A stretch of DNA of 64,000 nt from Microbacterium sp. M28 (GCF_025836995.1 NZ_CP107546.1:3307691-3371690); one strand, 5' to 3'; counted from the first letter of the stretch, positions 8,896 to 18,212 are shown. Program-made: numbers and translations. The notes: generated from the sequence alone by a model not told the origin.

Positions 8896-9843
8896 TCAGC
8901 GCCGCTCGTTGCAAACCGCCTGAACCGGATCCAGAGCGCGCTCCAGCCATGCGCGCGCCCTGCCCATAAGCGCTTTCGCAGGCTGGGTGTCCCGCGCCCA
9001 GTTCTCGAAGCCGTGCGGCGCGCCGGGAACGATGTCGAACTCGACATCGACGCCGGCTTTCTGCAGGCGGCGGGCGTAGTCCTCGTCCTCGCCGAAGAAG
9101 AGCTCGATGTCCCCGACGGCGATGTAGGCCGTCGGGAGTCCGGTCAGATCGGTTCGCCGGGCGGCAGCCGCGTACGGCGGAAGATCCGGCGCGCCGATGG
9201 CTTCGCCGACATATCCGCTCCAGCCGACCCTGTTCGCACGGTTGTTCCAGATCCAATGATCGATCTCATCGAGCGACCTTTCGGCGGCCGTGCGATCGTC
9301 GAGCATCGGCGCGAACAACCACTGCGCCACCGGCTGCACTCCCCCTTCATCGTGCAACCGCTGCACCAGCGCCGCCGCCAGTCCGCCGCCGGCGCTCTCG
9401 CCGCCGATGGCGAGTCGCGAGGGATCGGCGCCGAGGCTCCGAGCCTGTTCGCAGAGCCACACCCACGCATCGTGGACATCGTCGATCGCAGCGGGGAACG
9501 GATGGTCGGGTGCGAAGCGGTAGTTCGCGGAGACGATCGGGATGCCGAGTTCGCGGGCCGTCTCACCGCAGAGCACTTCGTCCTGACGCGCGTCGCCGAA
9601 CAGCAGACCTCCGCCGTGAATCCACAGCAGAGCGCCGCCGCCACCGCTGGTCTCCGGTCGATAGATGCGGAGTCGGACGCTTCCGATGGTGATGTTCGAC
9701 ACCGTGACGCCATCGATCCGGGTCACCGGCATGATGCGTGTGGCCAGTCGCATGACCGTGCGCATCCACGCTTTCGAGGGGTCCGTCGACGGCAGCTTCA
9801 GTGTCGCCTTCCGCAGTGCGGGATCGACTCGTGCGATATCCAT
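8896..9843 (-). CDS. Alpha/beta hydrolase, hormone-sensitive-lipase-type esterase
   Basis: The 315-residue protein has the HSL-family oxyanion motif HGGG at residues 76-79 and the nucleophile elbow GESAG with Ser150. His277 sits in GAPHGFE. The acidic member is probably Glu247 in GDIELFF, where the family often has Asp. These give a complete triad for a carboxylesterase acting on short-chain esters. A helical cap is expected from the first 60 residues (two amphipathic helices). There is no signal peptide, so it is cytoplasmic. An AAGGGCCGG segment upstream of ATG 9843 may serve as a weak ribosome site. It lies 35 nt downstream of dnaB on the same strand but is functionally unrelated to it. 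Confidence 0.85.
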   Translation of the reverse strand: MDIARVDPALRKATLKLPSTDPSKAWMRTVMRLATRIMPVTRIDGVTVSNITIGSVRLRIYRPETSGGGGALLWIHGGGLLFGDARQDEVLCGETARELGIPIVSANYRFAPDHPFPAAIDDVHDAWVWLCEQARSLGADPSRLAIGGESAGGGLAAALVQRLHDEGGVQPVAQWLFAPMLDDRTAAERSLDEIDHWIWNNRANRVGWSGYVGEAIGAPDLPPYAAAARRTDLTGLPTAYIAVGDIELFFGEDEDYARRLQKAGVDVEFDIVPGAPHGFENWARDTQPAKALMGRARAWLERALDPVQAVCNERR

Positions 9844-9878
9844 AACCGGCCCTTCGTTCTGCGACCAGACGTCGACGA

Positions 9879-11276
<1,398 letters not shown>

Positions 11277-11420
11277 AGGGCTCCCTTCGGTGCGGTGGAC
11301 GGTGCGGGCCGACGAGCCCTGCTGCGACGCCGTCCGCGGTCGAGCACAGCGAACCACGGACTTCAGACATCTCGTCGCTCGACCACGCTAGGAGTGCGGT
11401 TCTCCACATGCAACACGGCC

Positions 11421-11429
11421 TGTGGATAA
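11421..11429 (-). promoter_or_regulatory. Perfect DnaA box
   Basis: TGTGGATAA on the plus strand is TTATCCACA on the minus strand, the consensus DnaA 9-mer. It is flanked within 35 bp by two imperfect boxes. Confidence 0.65.
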
Positions 11430-11477
11430 CTCTGTGGAGAGATTGCGGACAACACCGGAGTGTCTGTGTACAACGGT

Positions 11478-11486
11478 TGTGGATAA
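11478..11486 (-). promoter_or_regulatory. Perfect DnaA box
   Basis: This is a second TGTGGATAA, in the same orientation as the box at 11421 and 57 bp from it, within the dnaB upstream region. Confidence 0.65.
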
Positions 11487-11779
11487 GCCTGTGAAACGAA
11501 GTTTCATGTACCCGAATATTGGCTTCTGACCTGGGCTTGCCTCGTTCCCCAGGCTGTGGATGGAATCCAGTTTCAACGGGCGCTTTAAGGTTGCCCTCGT
11601 TATACCCACATGTGTACAACCTGGGGAAAGTCAAGTCCTTTTCCAGCCGGGCGCGTCTCCAGTCGACACGCCGCGAAACTCGCCGCCGCACCCCCTGGAC
11701 ACGCACCGACGGACGGGAGTAATCTCAGCGGATCGGCGCATCGTGCGTCGCCAGCGTTTCCCTCGGAGGGGAGGTGAAC

Positions 11780-12928
11780 GTGACCTCCGCAGTCGTACGT
11801 CCGCGCATCTCCCGCGCTGTCCTGTGGGGCGCGTTCGGAATCCTCGCCTGGGCAGGGTTCACACTTCTTGCCGGCGGCGGCTCGGCGCAGGCCTCCGAAG
11901 ACGATCCGGATGCGCCCACGGGGCCGCTCACCGCTCTCGTCACGACGACCACCGAGAAGGTCGCGACGACGGTGACGCAGGTGACCGCCCCGGTCGTCAC
12001 CGCGATCGCTCCCGTCACCACTGCGGTCCAGCCCGTCACTCGACCGGCGGTCGAGGTCGTCAAGCCCGTGGTCACGCAGGTCGTCGCTCCGGTCGTCACC
12101 GATGTCGTCAAGCCCGTCGTGACAGACGTGGTGCAGCCGGTCGTGCCGGCCGCGACCGCTCCTGTGACGGCGACGGTTCCGCCGGCTCTCGAGTCCGCGA
12201 CCGACACGGTCGCGGATGCGCCCGTGGTCGGGGACGTCGCAGCTCCCGTCCTCGAAACCGTCTCGGATGCCGTCGCAGACGTCTCGGGGCCGATCATCGG
12301 CCTCTTCGACGATGAGCCGGTGTCGCGAATCGTGGACCCTCTGGTGGACACCATCACCGGTCTGCCGATCGTCGGCGACATCATCGTCGACTCCGGAGTC
12401 GGCTCCGTCGTCGACAGCACCACAGCGATCGTCGACGAGACGACGGCCACGATCGGGAACGCACTCGACGGGTCCGCCCAGGGGGTCGTGGACGGGCTCG
12501 ATCCGACGACTCCTGCAGGACCGGGGACGCGACCCGGACTTCCCACGGTCGCGGGGCCGGACTCCGCCCTCGCGCTCTTCGCGCCCGTAGCCGGAGTTGC
12601 CGCGCCGATGCTGACCAGCCATGCGCCGTCGGACGGCGCGCGTTCCGTCGCTTCCGAGCAGCTCTCGGCGCTGGCGGCCCCGACGGCGGGCGCACATGCC
12701 GTCGCCTCCGGCGGATCGGACGGCGTCCCGGCATCCGATTCGCCGATATCCCCGCAAGGCTCCACCCCGACATCCTCCGCCGGTCACGGCGGAGGTTCCC
12801 CCACGGACGGCGCTCGCGTCAGCGACGCATCCGACGGTCCGCATCGTGCCTGGATGCTGACCACCGCCGATCCGGATGACGATGTGCCGTCGTCGCCGGT
12901 CGCCGACACCGACGTCTCTCCTGACTGA
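11780..12928 (+). CDS. Secreted low-complexity Val/Thr/Pro repeat protein, unknown function
   Basis: This 382-residue protein is not recognised. It starts at GTG 11780, five bases after the perfect ribosome site GGAGGTGA; the GTG at 11774 lies inside that site and is rejected. An N-terminal signal (SRAVLWGAFGILAWAGFTLLAGG, cleavage near SAQA) predicts export. Residues 35-150 are short repeats built on V-T-x-V-V-x-P-V-V, for example VVKPVVTDVVQPVV, likely an extended or beta-rich surface polymer. Residues 150-240 are Asp/Val-rich, and the last 140 are Ser/Pro/Gly-rich and disordered. There are no cysteines to speak of and no C-terminal anchor. It directly precedes the chaplin-like gene, is read in the same direction, and is likely part of the same surface layer. 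Confidence 0.7.
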   Translation: MTSAVVRPRISRAVLWGAFGILAWAGFTLLAGGGSAQASEDDPDAPTGPLTALVTTTTEKVATTVTQVTAPVVTAIAPVTTAVQPVTRPAVEVVKPVVTQVVAPVVTDVVKPVVTDVVQPVVPAATAPVTATVPPALESATDTVADAPVVGDVAAPVLETVSDAVADVSGPIIGLFDDEPVSRIVDPLVDTITGLPIVGDIIVDSGVGSVVDSTTAIVDETTATIGNALDGSAQGVVDGLDPTTPAGPGTRPGLPTVAGPDSALALFAPVAGVAAPMLTSHAPSDGARSVASEQLSALAAPTAGAHAVASGGSDGVPASDSPISPQGSTPTSSAGHGGGSPTDGARVSDASDGPHRAWMLTTADPDDDVPSSPVADTDVSPD

Positions 12929-12940
12929 CCGGTGATCACG

Positions 12941-12957
12941 CCGTCCTTTCCGGACGG
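12941..12957 (+). terminator. Small hairpin after the Val/Thr/Pro repeat gene
   Basis: The stem CCGTCC/GGACGG has a TTTCC loop, starting 12 nt after the stop, with outer GTGA/TCAC bases able to lengthen it. It is a moderate terminator candidate without a T-run. Confidence 0.45.
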
Positions 12958-13029
12958 TCACGAGGTGCTGCGCGCACACCCACACTTGCGCGCGCCATCC
13001 AGATCACCCATTCAGTCAGGAGCTGAATC

Positions 13030-15072
13030 ATGCGTACATTCACCAAGCACGCCCTCTGCGGTGTGCTGCTCGCCGGCGGGATAACCCTGTTCGGCGCCAC
13101 GGTCGCCAACGCGGCCGAAACCGACGGAGACGAAGGTCTCCTCTCCGGCACCCAGGCGGTCGCCCCCATCTCGGTGCCCGTCACCATCGTCGACAACGCG
13201 GTCTCCGTGCTCGGCGAATCCACAGTCCAGGAATCCGAGCCCGCGGCCGCCCCGGCGGCACCGGCGCCCGCTGCGACGACAGACGGCTCGTCAGGAACGG
13301 CATCCGGCTCGCAAGCCGTCGTGACCGTCAACGTGCCTGTCACCGTGCAGGACGTCGCCGTGGGCGTTCTCGGATCCTCCGAAACCGGGGCCTCCGCCGC
13401 CGTACCCCCAGACGAGACTCCCCGGGTCTCGGAGCAGAGCCCGGCTCCCCAAGCCGACCCGGCTCCCGCGGCGGAGGACCCCGTCCTCGAGACGAACGGC
13501 ACCGACTCGCTCCTCAGCGGATCGCAGGCGCTCGTCGCAGTCAACGTACCCATCACGGTCGCCGGAAACGGCATCTCGGTGCTCGGCTCGAGCGACGTCG
13601 ATTCAACGTCCGCGGAACAGGATGCCGCGGCACCGGCCTCCTCCGCTCCGAGTGCGGGCGCAACCACCGGCGGGGAGGACTCGATCCTGGGCGGCACCCA
13701 GGTCGTGGCACCGGTGAACGCACCGATCACGATCGGCGGGAACGCCATCGGCGTCGCCGGTGACAGCACCGTCGCAGGCAGCGGAGACGACACCGCGGCA
13801 TCGCCAGGAACGACCCGCGCGGCGCCATCGACGAGTGGCGATGATTCGATCGCCAGCGGATCGCAGGTCGCAGCGCCCGTCACCGCACCGATCACCGTCG
13901 GCGGCAACGCCATCGGTGTTCTCGGCGACAGCAGCGTGAACGGCGGAGACGCCGACAGCACGACTGGACCGACGGGATCTGCTGAGGCACCGACCACGAG
14001 CGGGGATGATTCCACCGCTGGCGGCACGCAGGTGGTGACACCGGTCACCGCACCCGCCACCGTGGATGGAAACGCCATCGGGGTTCTCGGGGACGGCAAC
14101 GTCTCCGGAGGAGGCGCCGACGGCAGCACCGCGCCGGCAGGATCTGCCGGCGCACCGACGACCGGCGGGGATGATTCCACCCTCGGCGGTTCGCAGGTCG
14201 TGGCACCGGTCACCGCCCCGATCACGGTCGGCGGCAACGCCATCGGGGTCGTCGGCGACGGAACCGTCACCGGCGCAGACACCGGCGGCAGCACCGCACC
14301 GGCATCCGAAGAGGGACCGACCACCGGCGGGGACGACTCGACCGCAGGCGGCACCCAGGTCGTGGCGCCCATCACCGCACCCGTCACCGTGGGCGGCAAC
14401 GCCATCGGCGTCGCGGGTGACGGCAGCGTCACGGACGGAGACACCGGCGGCAGCACCGCACCGGCATCCGAAGAGGGACCGACCACCGGCGGGGATGACT
14501 CCACCGCCGGCGGCACCCAAGTCGTCGCCCCCATCACCGCACCGGTCACCGTCGGCGGCAACGCCATCGGTGTCGCCGGCGACGGAACCGTCACCGGTGG
14601 AGACGTCGGCACGGCGGGACCGGTGACGCCGAGTGGCGGAGCTGTGACGACCGGCGAGGGTTCCATCCTCGGTGGCACGCAGGTCGCACTCCCGATCACC
14701 GCTCCGATCACGATCGGCGGCAACGCCATCGGAGTCATCGGCGACGCGGAAGTCGACGACCCGGGCACCGACCCCGGCACGGATCCTGGAACCGACCCGG
14801 GGACAGACCCCGGGACAGATCCCGGAACGGACCCCGGAACCGACCCCGGCACGGACCCCGGGACCGACCCGGGCACCAACCCGGGCACCGACCCGGGCTC
14901 CACCTCGGTGACCGCACCGCTCAGCGGCGGACAGGTCGCTGCGATGGCGGCCACCGGCAACGGTGCACAGGCCCTGGCCAGCACCGGCGCGACCGACATC
15001 GTGCCGCTGGCGGTCCTGGGTCTGGCGAGCCTGCTGTTCGGAGCGAGCCTCCTGCGCCGCCGCACGGCGTAG
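13030..15072 (+). CDS. Cell-wall-anchored chaplin-like protein with ten repeats
   Basis: The 680-residue protein starts at ATG 13030 (AGGAG 8 nt upstream). A signal peptide (KHALCGVLLAGGITLFGATVANA) is followed by ten repeats of about 28 residues on the pattern GGTQVVAPVTAPITVGGNAIGVVGD. They are spaced by Ser/Thr/Gly/Ala-rich linkers ending in TTGGDD. The pattern resembles the chaplin domain (PVNVPVNVCGNSVNVIG) of Streptomyces surface amyloids, but without its cysteines; that relation is an inference. Then follow twelve PGT(D/N) tetrapeptides (about 577-624), a LASTG sorting motif, a hydrophobic helix and an RRR tail, the standard signal for a class E-type sortase that prefers LAxTG. The product should therefore be a wall-linked hydrophobic surface fibre. 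Two 56-bp stretches are identical, which points to recent repeat expansion. Confidence 0.8.
   Translation: MRTFTKHALCGVLLAGGITLFGATVANAAETDGDEGLLSGTQAVAPISVPVTIVDNAVSVLGESTVQESEPAAAPAAPAPAATTDGSSGTASGSQAVVTVNVPVTVQDVAVGVLGSSETGASAAVPPDETPRVSEQSPAPQADPAPAAEDPVLETNGTDSLLSGSQALVAVNVPITVAGNGISVLGSSDVDSTSAEQDAAAPASSAPSAGATTGGEDSILGGTQVVAPVNAPITIGGNAIGVAGDSTVAGSGDDTAASPGTTRAAPSTSGDDSIASGSQVAAPVTAPITVGGNAIGVLGDSSVNGGDADSTTGPTGSAEAPTTSGDDSTAGGTQVVTPVTAPATVDGNAIGVLGDGNVSGGGADGSTAPAGSAGAPTTGGDDSTLGGSQVVAPVTAPITVGGNAIGVVGDGTVTGADTGGSTAPASEEGPTTGGDDSTAGGTQVVAPITAPVTVGGNAIGVAGDGSVTDGDTGGSTAPASEEGPTTGGDDSTAGGTQVVAPITAPVTVGGNAIGVAGDGTVTGGDVGTAGPVTPSGGAVTTGEGSILGGTQVALPITAPITIGGNAIGVIGDAEVDDPGTDPGTDPGTDPGTDPGTDPGTDPGTDPGTDPGTDPGTNPGTDPGSTSVTAPLSGGQVAAMAATGNGAQALASTGATDIVPLAVLGLASLLFGASLLRRRTA
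14278..14495 (+). repeat. 56-bp exact direct repeat inside the chaplin-like gene
   Basis: Bases 14278-14333 and 14440-14495 are identical over 56 bp and lie 162 bp (54 codons) apart. They encode linker and start of two neighbouring repeats. Other repeats differ at many synonymous positions, so this pair is the youngest duplication. Confidence 0.85.
14759..14905 (+). repeat. Twelve-unit 12-bp tandem repeat encoding Pro-Gly-Thr-Asp
   Basis: The run encodes PGTD eleven times with one Asn variant and ends in PGS. Gly, Pro and Thr codons vary (GGC/GGG/GGA, CCC/CCG/CCT, ACC/ACG/ACA), so the array is kept for its protein sequence. It acts as a wall-spanning stalk just before the sorting signal. Confidence 0.85.
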
Positions 15073-15079
15073 CGCCCAC

Positions 15080-15134
15080 CACCGGGCGAGGACCGACGCC
15101 CTCGGGGGAGGAGTCGTCCGGTCCTCGTCCGGTG
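15080..15134 (+). terminator. Terminator hairpin after the chaplin-like gene
   Basis: Arms CACCGGGCGAGGACCG (15080-15095) and CGGTCCTCGTCCGGTG (15119-15134) pair over 16 bp with one G-U wobble, starting 7 nt after the stop codon. Confidence 0.7.
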
Positions 15135-15330
15135 CGTGCGCGCCCAGCGGAGCCGGGAACCCCTCCTGAGCCCCACGCTGCCGGTACCCGGCACCGACAC
15201 CGGTCGCGCACGCAAGCGGCGGATGCTCCGAGCTCCTCCCTCCGAGCATCCGCCGCTCCTTCGCCCCAGGGCATCAAGCCCCTTGACGGACAGCGGATCC
15301 ACCCGGTCTGCTGTTCCTCAGGAGGTGGTC

Positions 15331-16281
15331 ATGCCGCGAATCCGTCGTGTCGACCCGGCATCCCTGCCCGGCATCCGAAGAGTCCGCTCACGCGGCCGTT
15401 TCCGGTACCGCAACCCGGACGGCAGCGCCGTGAGCGCAGACGACCGCGAGCGCATCGCGGCTCTCGTGATCCCGCCGGCCTGGACGAACGTGTGGATCAG
15501 CCCCGATCCCGACGGGCACGTGCAGGCGACCGGCACGGATGCCGCAGGCAGACGCCAGTACATCTACCACCCGCGCTGGCGCACCCGCCAAGACGGCGAG
15601 AAGTTCGAGCGGGCCCTTCGGCTCGCCGCCGCCCTCCCTGCGCTGCGCGCCCAGGCCACGCGGGCGTTGCGCGGCGATGACGAACGGGCACGCGTGCTCG
15701 CCGTGGCCTTCCGTCTCCTCGACCGGACCGCGATCCGGATCGGATCCCCCGGTTACCTCCGCCGGTACGGCAGCCGCGGGCTGACGACGCTGCGCTGGGC
15801 CGACGTCTCCTGGGACTCCGCGACCATCACACTGACCTTTCGCGGCAAGATGAGCCTCCTCCACGCGATCGAGTTCGAGGACGAGGACCTCCTCGCGTGG
15901 ATCGCCTCGCACGCGGCGCATCCACCCCGGGCGTTCCTCCTGCGCTACAGCGACGGACGTCGGCGCCGCGCCATCGGCCCTGCCGACGTGAACGCGTTCC
16001 TCGCGGAAGCCGCGGGCGAGCCGTTCACGGCCAAGGACTTCCGAACGCTCCGCGGCACGACGACAGCTGCGCTGGTCCTCGCGGAGCGGGCCGACGAGGA
16101 TGCCGAGGCGCGCGAGCGCGTGGCCATCGACGCCGTCGCGACCGCCCTGGGGAACACGAGTGCGGTCGCGAAGGCCAGCTACATCGATCCGAGGGTCCTC
16201 GCCGCGGCGCGGAAGGGGAGATTCGTCGACCCCACGCAGTCGCCGGAGAACGCCCTGCTGCGACTGCTCGGCCGCGCGTGA
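15331..16281 (+). CDS. DNA topoisomerase IB (poxvirus type)
   Basis: This 316-residue type IB topoisomerase would relax supercoils through a 3'-phosphotyrosyl intermediate. It has the family signatures in order: IPPAWTNVWISP near 52, the Arg-containing RIGSPGYLRRYGSRGL (about 130), the catalytic-lysine hairpin LTFRGKMSL (about 170), the second Arg motif KDFRTLRGT (about 236) and the active-site tyrosine Tyr284 in ASYIDPRV. The usual histidine position is Asn in LGNTSAV, common in bacterial members. The start, ATG 15331, follows a perfect AGGAGGTGG site. The gene sits alone, reversed relative to rplI and dnaB. Bacterial enzymes of this type are accessory to gyrase and Topo IA. Confidence 0.93.
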   Translation: MPRIRRVDPASLPGIRRVRSRGRFRYRNPDGSAVSADDRERIAALVIPPAWTNVWISPDPDGHVQATGTDAAGRRQYIYHPRWRTRQDGEKFERALRLAAALPALRAQATRALRGDDERARVLAVAFRLLDRTAIRIGSPGYLRRYGSRGLTTLRWADVSWDSATITLTFRGKMSLLHAIEFEDEDLLAWIASHAAHPPRAFLLRYSDGRRRRAIGPADVNAFLAEAAGEPFTAKDFRTLRGTTTAALVLAERADEDAEARERVAIDAVATALGNTSAVAKASYIDPRVLAAARKGRFVDPTQSPENALLRLLGRA

Positions 16282-16296
16282 GCATCGTCGGAAACG

Positions 16297-16332
16297 ACGG
16301 ATGCCGCCCTCCCGAAGGAGGACGGCATCCGT
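16297..16332. terminator. Bidirectional terminator between topoisomerase IB and rplI
   Basis: This is a near-perfect inverted repeat: ACGGATGCCG with CCCTCC, a CGAA tetraloop, then GGAGGA with CGGCATCCGT. It sits in the 70 bp between two convergent genes and can serve both strands. Confidence 0.8.
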
Positions 16333-16351
16333 TCGTTGCGGGTGTCACGCC

Positions 16352-16804
16352 TTACTTGGCGGCGACGACCTGCAGCGTGATGACAGCGGTCACGTCGTCG
16401 TGCAGACGAACGGTGGCCTCGTGGTCACCGGTCGCCTTGATGGCGTTGGTGATGTGCACCTTGCGCTTGTCGATGCTGCCGAGACCAGCGCCCTCGACGG
16501 CATCCGCGATGTCGGCGGTCTTGACCGAGCCGAACAGGCGACCCGTCGCGCCGGCCTTGACGGCCAGACGGACCTTGGTGCCCTCGAGCTTGTCCTTGAG
16601 CGCCACGGCCTCGTCGCGGTCGTGGATCGCACGCGCCTTGCGGGCAGCCTGGATCTGGTCGACCTGCTTTTCGCCGCCGCGGGTCCACGCCGTGGCGTAG
16701 CCCTGGGGGATGAGGTAGTTGCGGGCGTACCCGTTCTTGACCTCGACCACGTCACCGGCGCTTCCGAGCCCGGCGACCTCGTTCGTGAGAATCAGCTTTG
16801 CCAT
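16352..16804 (-). CDS. rplI: 50S ribosomal protein L9
   Basis: The 150-residue protein has the L9 N-terminal signature [31 protein letters not shown] in general form, with the expected Gly and Asn positions. A long connecting helix ([19 protein letters not shown], about 45-65) and the C-terminal rRNA-binding domain ([16 protein letters not shown]) follow. It is the last gene of the rpsF-ssb-rpsR-rplI operon, 11 nt after rpsR. The terminator at 16297-16332 ends the transcript. dnaB, which often follows rplI directly in bacteria, is displaced 5 kb. Confidence 0.97.
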   Translation of the reverse strand: MAKLILTNEVAGLGSAGDVVEVKNGYARNYLIPQGYATAWTRGGEKQVDQIQAARKARAIHDRDEAVALKDKLEGTKVRLAVKAGATGRLFGSVKTADIADAVEGAGLGSIDKRKVHITNAIKATGDHEATVRLHDDVTAVITLQVVAAK

Positions 16805-16815
16805 GTCCGTACCCC

Positions 16816-17070
16816 TCAGCGGCCAGCGCCGGCGTAGGGCAGGAGAGCCATCTCGCGTGCGTTCTTGATCGCCTTGGCGATCAGACGCTGCTCCTGAACC
16901 GAGACACCGGTGATACGACGGGCGCGGATCTTGCCACGCTCCGAGATGAACTTGCGAAGGGTCGCGACGTCCTTGTAGTCAATGACGCCGACCCGGATCG
17001 ACTTCGCGGGAGCGGTGGGCTTGCCACCCTTCCGCGGCTTGCGGCGGTCGCCGCTCGACTTTCCAGCCAT
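16816..17070 (-). CDS. rpsR: 30S ribosomal protein S18
   Basis: The 84-residue small ribosomal protein binds 16S rRNA together with S6. It has the conserved core [27 protein letters not shown] and the C-terminal [20 protein letters not shown] basic N-terminus replaces the zinc cysteines (a C-minus form). It is third in the operon. S18 with S6 is also the likely ligand of the leader hairpin upstream of rpsF. Confidence 0.97.
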   Translation of the reverse strand: MAGKSSGDRRKPRKGGKPTAPAKSIRVGVIDYKDVATLRKFISERGKIRARRITGVSVQEQRLIAKAIKNAREMALLPYAGAGR

Positions 17071-17096
17071 GGTTTTTCCTTAAATGAAGTGTTTGT

Positions 17097-17600
17097 TCAG
17101 AACGGGGTGTCGTCGCCGAAGCTGCCCGGAGTGCTCCAGGCATCGGCGCTGGTCGAAGAACCGGGCGTGGACCACGGCTCCTCGGACACCTGCTGCTGCT
17201 GCGGACGCGACTGCCCGCCACCGGCGCCACCGCCGGAAGCCGCACGCGTGACCTGAGCCGTCGCGTAACGCAGCGACGGGCCGATCTCGTCGACCTCGAG
17301 CTCGATCGCCGTGCGGTTGTTGCCCTCACGGTCCTGGTAGGAGCGCTGACGCAGACGGCCCTGCGCGATGACGCGCATGCCCTTGGTCAGCGAACCTGCC
17401 ACGTGCTCGGCGAACTCGCGCCAGACGGACGCGCGGAGGAACAGCGCTTCGCCGTCCTTCCACTCGTTCGCGGCACGGTCGAAGTTGCGCGGCGTCGATG
17501 CGATGGTGAAGTTCGCCACCGGCAGCCCGTTCTGCGTGTAACGCAGTTCGGGGTCGGCCGTGAGGTTTCCCACCACGGTGATGACGGTTTCGCCGGCCAT
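17097..17600 (-). CDS. ssb: Single-stranded DNA-binding protein
   Basis: The 167-residue SSB has one OB fold ([21 protein letters not shown] through [17 protein letters not shown], residues 1-112). A Gly/Gln/Ser-rich disordered linker follows, and the acidic tip ends DDTPF, which recruits replication and repair partners. It protects single-stranded DNA at forks. It lies between rpsF and rpsR, the usual actinobacterial and firmicute arrangement; the gap to rpsF is only 5 nt, so translation is probably coupled. Confidence 0.97.
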   Translation of the reverse strand: MAGETVITVVGNLTADPELRYTQNGLPVANFTIASTPRNFDRAANEWKDGEALFLRASVWREFAEHVAGSLTKGMRVIAQGRLRQRSYQDREGNNRTAIELEVDEIGPSLRYATAQVTRAASGGGAGGGQSRPQQQQVSEEPWSTPGSSTSADAWSTPGSFGDDTPF

Positions 17601-17605
17601 GGGTC

Positions 17606-17971
17606 TTAGGCCTTCGCAGCCTTGGACTTGCGAGCGGCCTTCTCCTCGGAGCGCTTCGCCTCCGCGGCAACCATCGCCTGAGCCTCTTCAGCACGCAGCA
17701 CCTTGGTGCGCATGATCTGCTCGTTGAGGCCGAGCTGACGGTCCAGCTCCTGAGTGGCCTCGCTGGTCGCGGTGAAGTTCACGACGGCGTAGATGCCTTC
17801 GGTCTTCTTCTGGATCTCGTAGGCCAGACGGCGCTTACCCCAGATGTCGACCTTGTCCACAGTGCCACCATCGTTGGTGATGACCTTGAGGAACTTGTCC
17901 AGTGTCGGGGCGACCTGGCGCTCGTCGATCTCGGGGGTCAGAATGACCATGAGTTCGTACTGGTGCGTCAC
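17606..17971 (-). CDS. rpsF: 30S ribosomal protein S6
   Basis: The 121-residue ferredoxin-like protein has the S6 core [39 protein letters not shown] in outline, and a Lys/Ala-rich C-terminal tail ([13 protein letters not shown]). It is the first gene of the rpsF-ssb-rpsR-rplI operon. The start is GTG 17971, 7 nt after AAGGAGG. That ribosome site can pair with an upstream CCUCCU in the leader, which suggests feedback control by the S6-S18 complex. Confidence 0.97.
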   Translation of the reverse strand: MTHQYELMVILTPEIDERQVAPTLDKFLKVITNDGGTVDKVDIWGKRRLAYEIQKKTEGIYAVVNFTATSEATQELDRQLGLNEQIMRTKVLRAEEAQAMVAAEAKRSEEKAARKSKAAKA

Positions 17972-17978
17972 TTACCCA

Positions 17979-18030
17979 CCTCCTTCGGACTAGAACGGCT
18001 TCCAGGGATTTCCTGGAAGCAGGAGGGTGT
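17979..18030 (-). promoter_or_regulatory. Candidate S6:S18-binding leader of the rpsF operon
   Basis: Read on the minus strand, ACACCCTCCT (18030-18021) is followed by a 9-bp hairpin, GCTTCCAGG/CCTGGAAGC with loop AAATC (18020-17998). CCG directly follows the hairpin, and then comes AGGAGGTGG (17984-17976), the rpsF ribosome site. CCTCCT can pair with AGGAGG and hide it. A hairpin followed by a bulged CCG is the general form of the known S6:S18 mRNA motif; the match is by eye. Confidence 0.5.
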
Positions 18031-18085
18031 GTGCACGTGTCCGCCCTGGAATCCGAATGGATGCCGGCAGGCAGACAACCGTGAC

Positions 18086-18114
18086 AGTCTAGCGGAGTTC
18101 CGGGCGTGTCGCGA
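18086..18114 (-). promoter_or_regulatory. Possible promoter of the rpsF operon
   Basis: On the minus strand a TAGACT -10 box (18091-18086) is preceded at 17 bp by TCGCGA, a poor -35. It would give a leader of about 108 nt that contains the whole S6:S18-like structure. Confidence 0.35.
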
Positions 18115-18212
18115 ACGGAGCGTCACTCGACGTAGCACGTACTCCTGGTCGTTCTTTGGTGCATCCATGGAGAACCGCACGACCCCCCTTGCCGACTTCG
18201 TTCTCTCAAGCT

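Larger units (their letters stand above)
11277..11779. promoter_or_regulatory. Divergent 503-bp intergenic region with DnaA boxes upstream of dnaB
   Basis: No gene is visible. The stretch is more AT-rich than its surroundings. It contains two perfect DnaA boxes written TGTGGATAA (11421-11429 and 11478-11486) and near-matches TTCTCCACA (11400-11408), TGTGGAGAG (11433-11441) and TGTGGATGG (11555-11563). A small palindrome, TGAAAC-GAA-GTTTCA, lies at 11492-11506. It should also hold the dnaB promoter (leftwards) and the promoter of the surface-protein gene at 11780. Whether DnaA regulates dnaB here, or the region titrates DnaA, is open. Confidence 0.55.

Noticed and set aside
11492..11506. TGAAAC-GAA-GTTTCA considered as a parS site
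   Set aside because: The central CACGTG is missing and the half-sites are turned outwards; it is a plain small palindrome.
14160..14740. Regular repeats considered as a CRISPR array
   Set aside because: The repeats are in-frame coding units of the chaplin-like gene, vary in sequence, and have no unique spacers or cas genes nearby.
14759..14905. PGTD array considered as an assembly artefact
   Set aside because: Synonymous codons differ between units, so it is not a collapsed or expanded copy of one short read.
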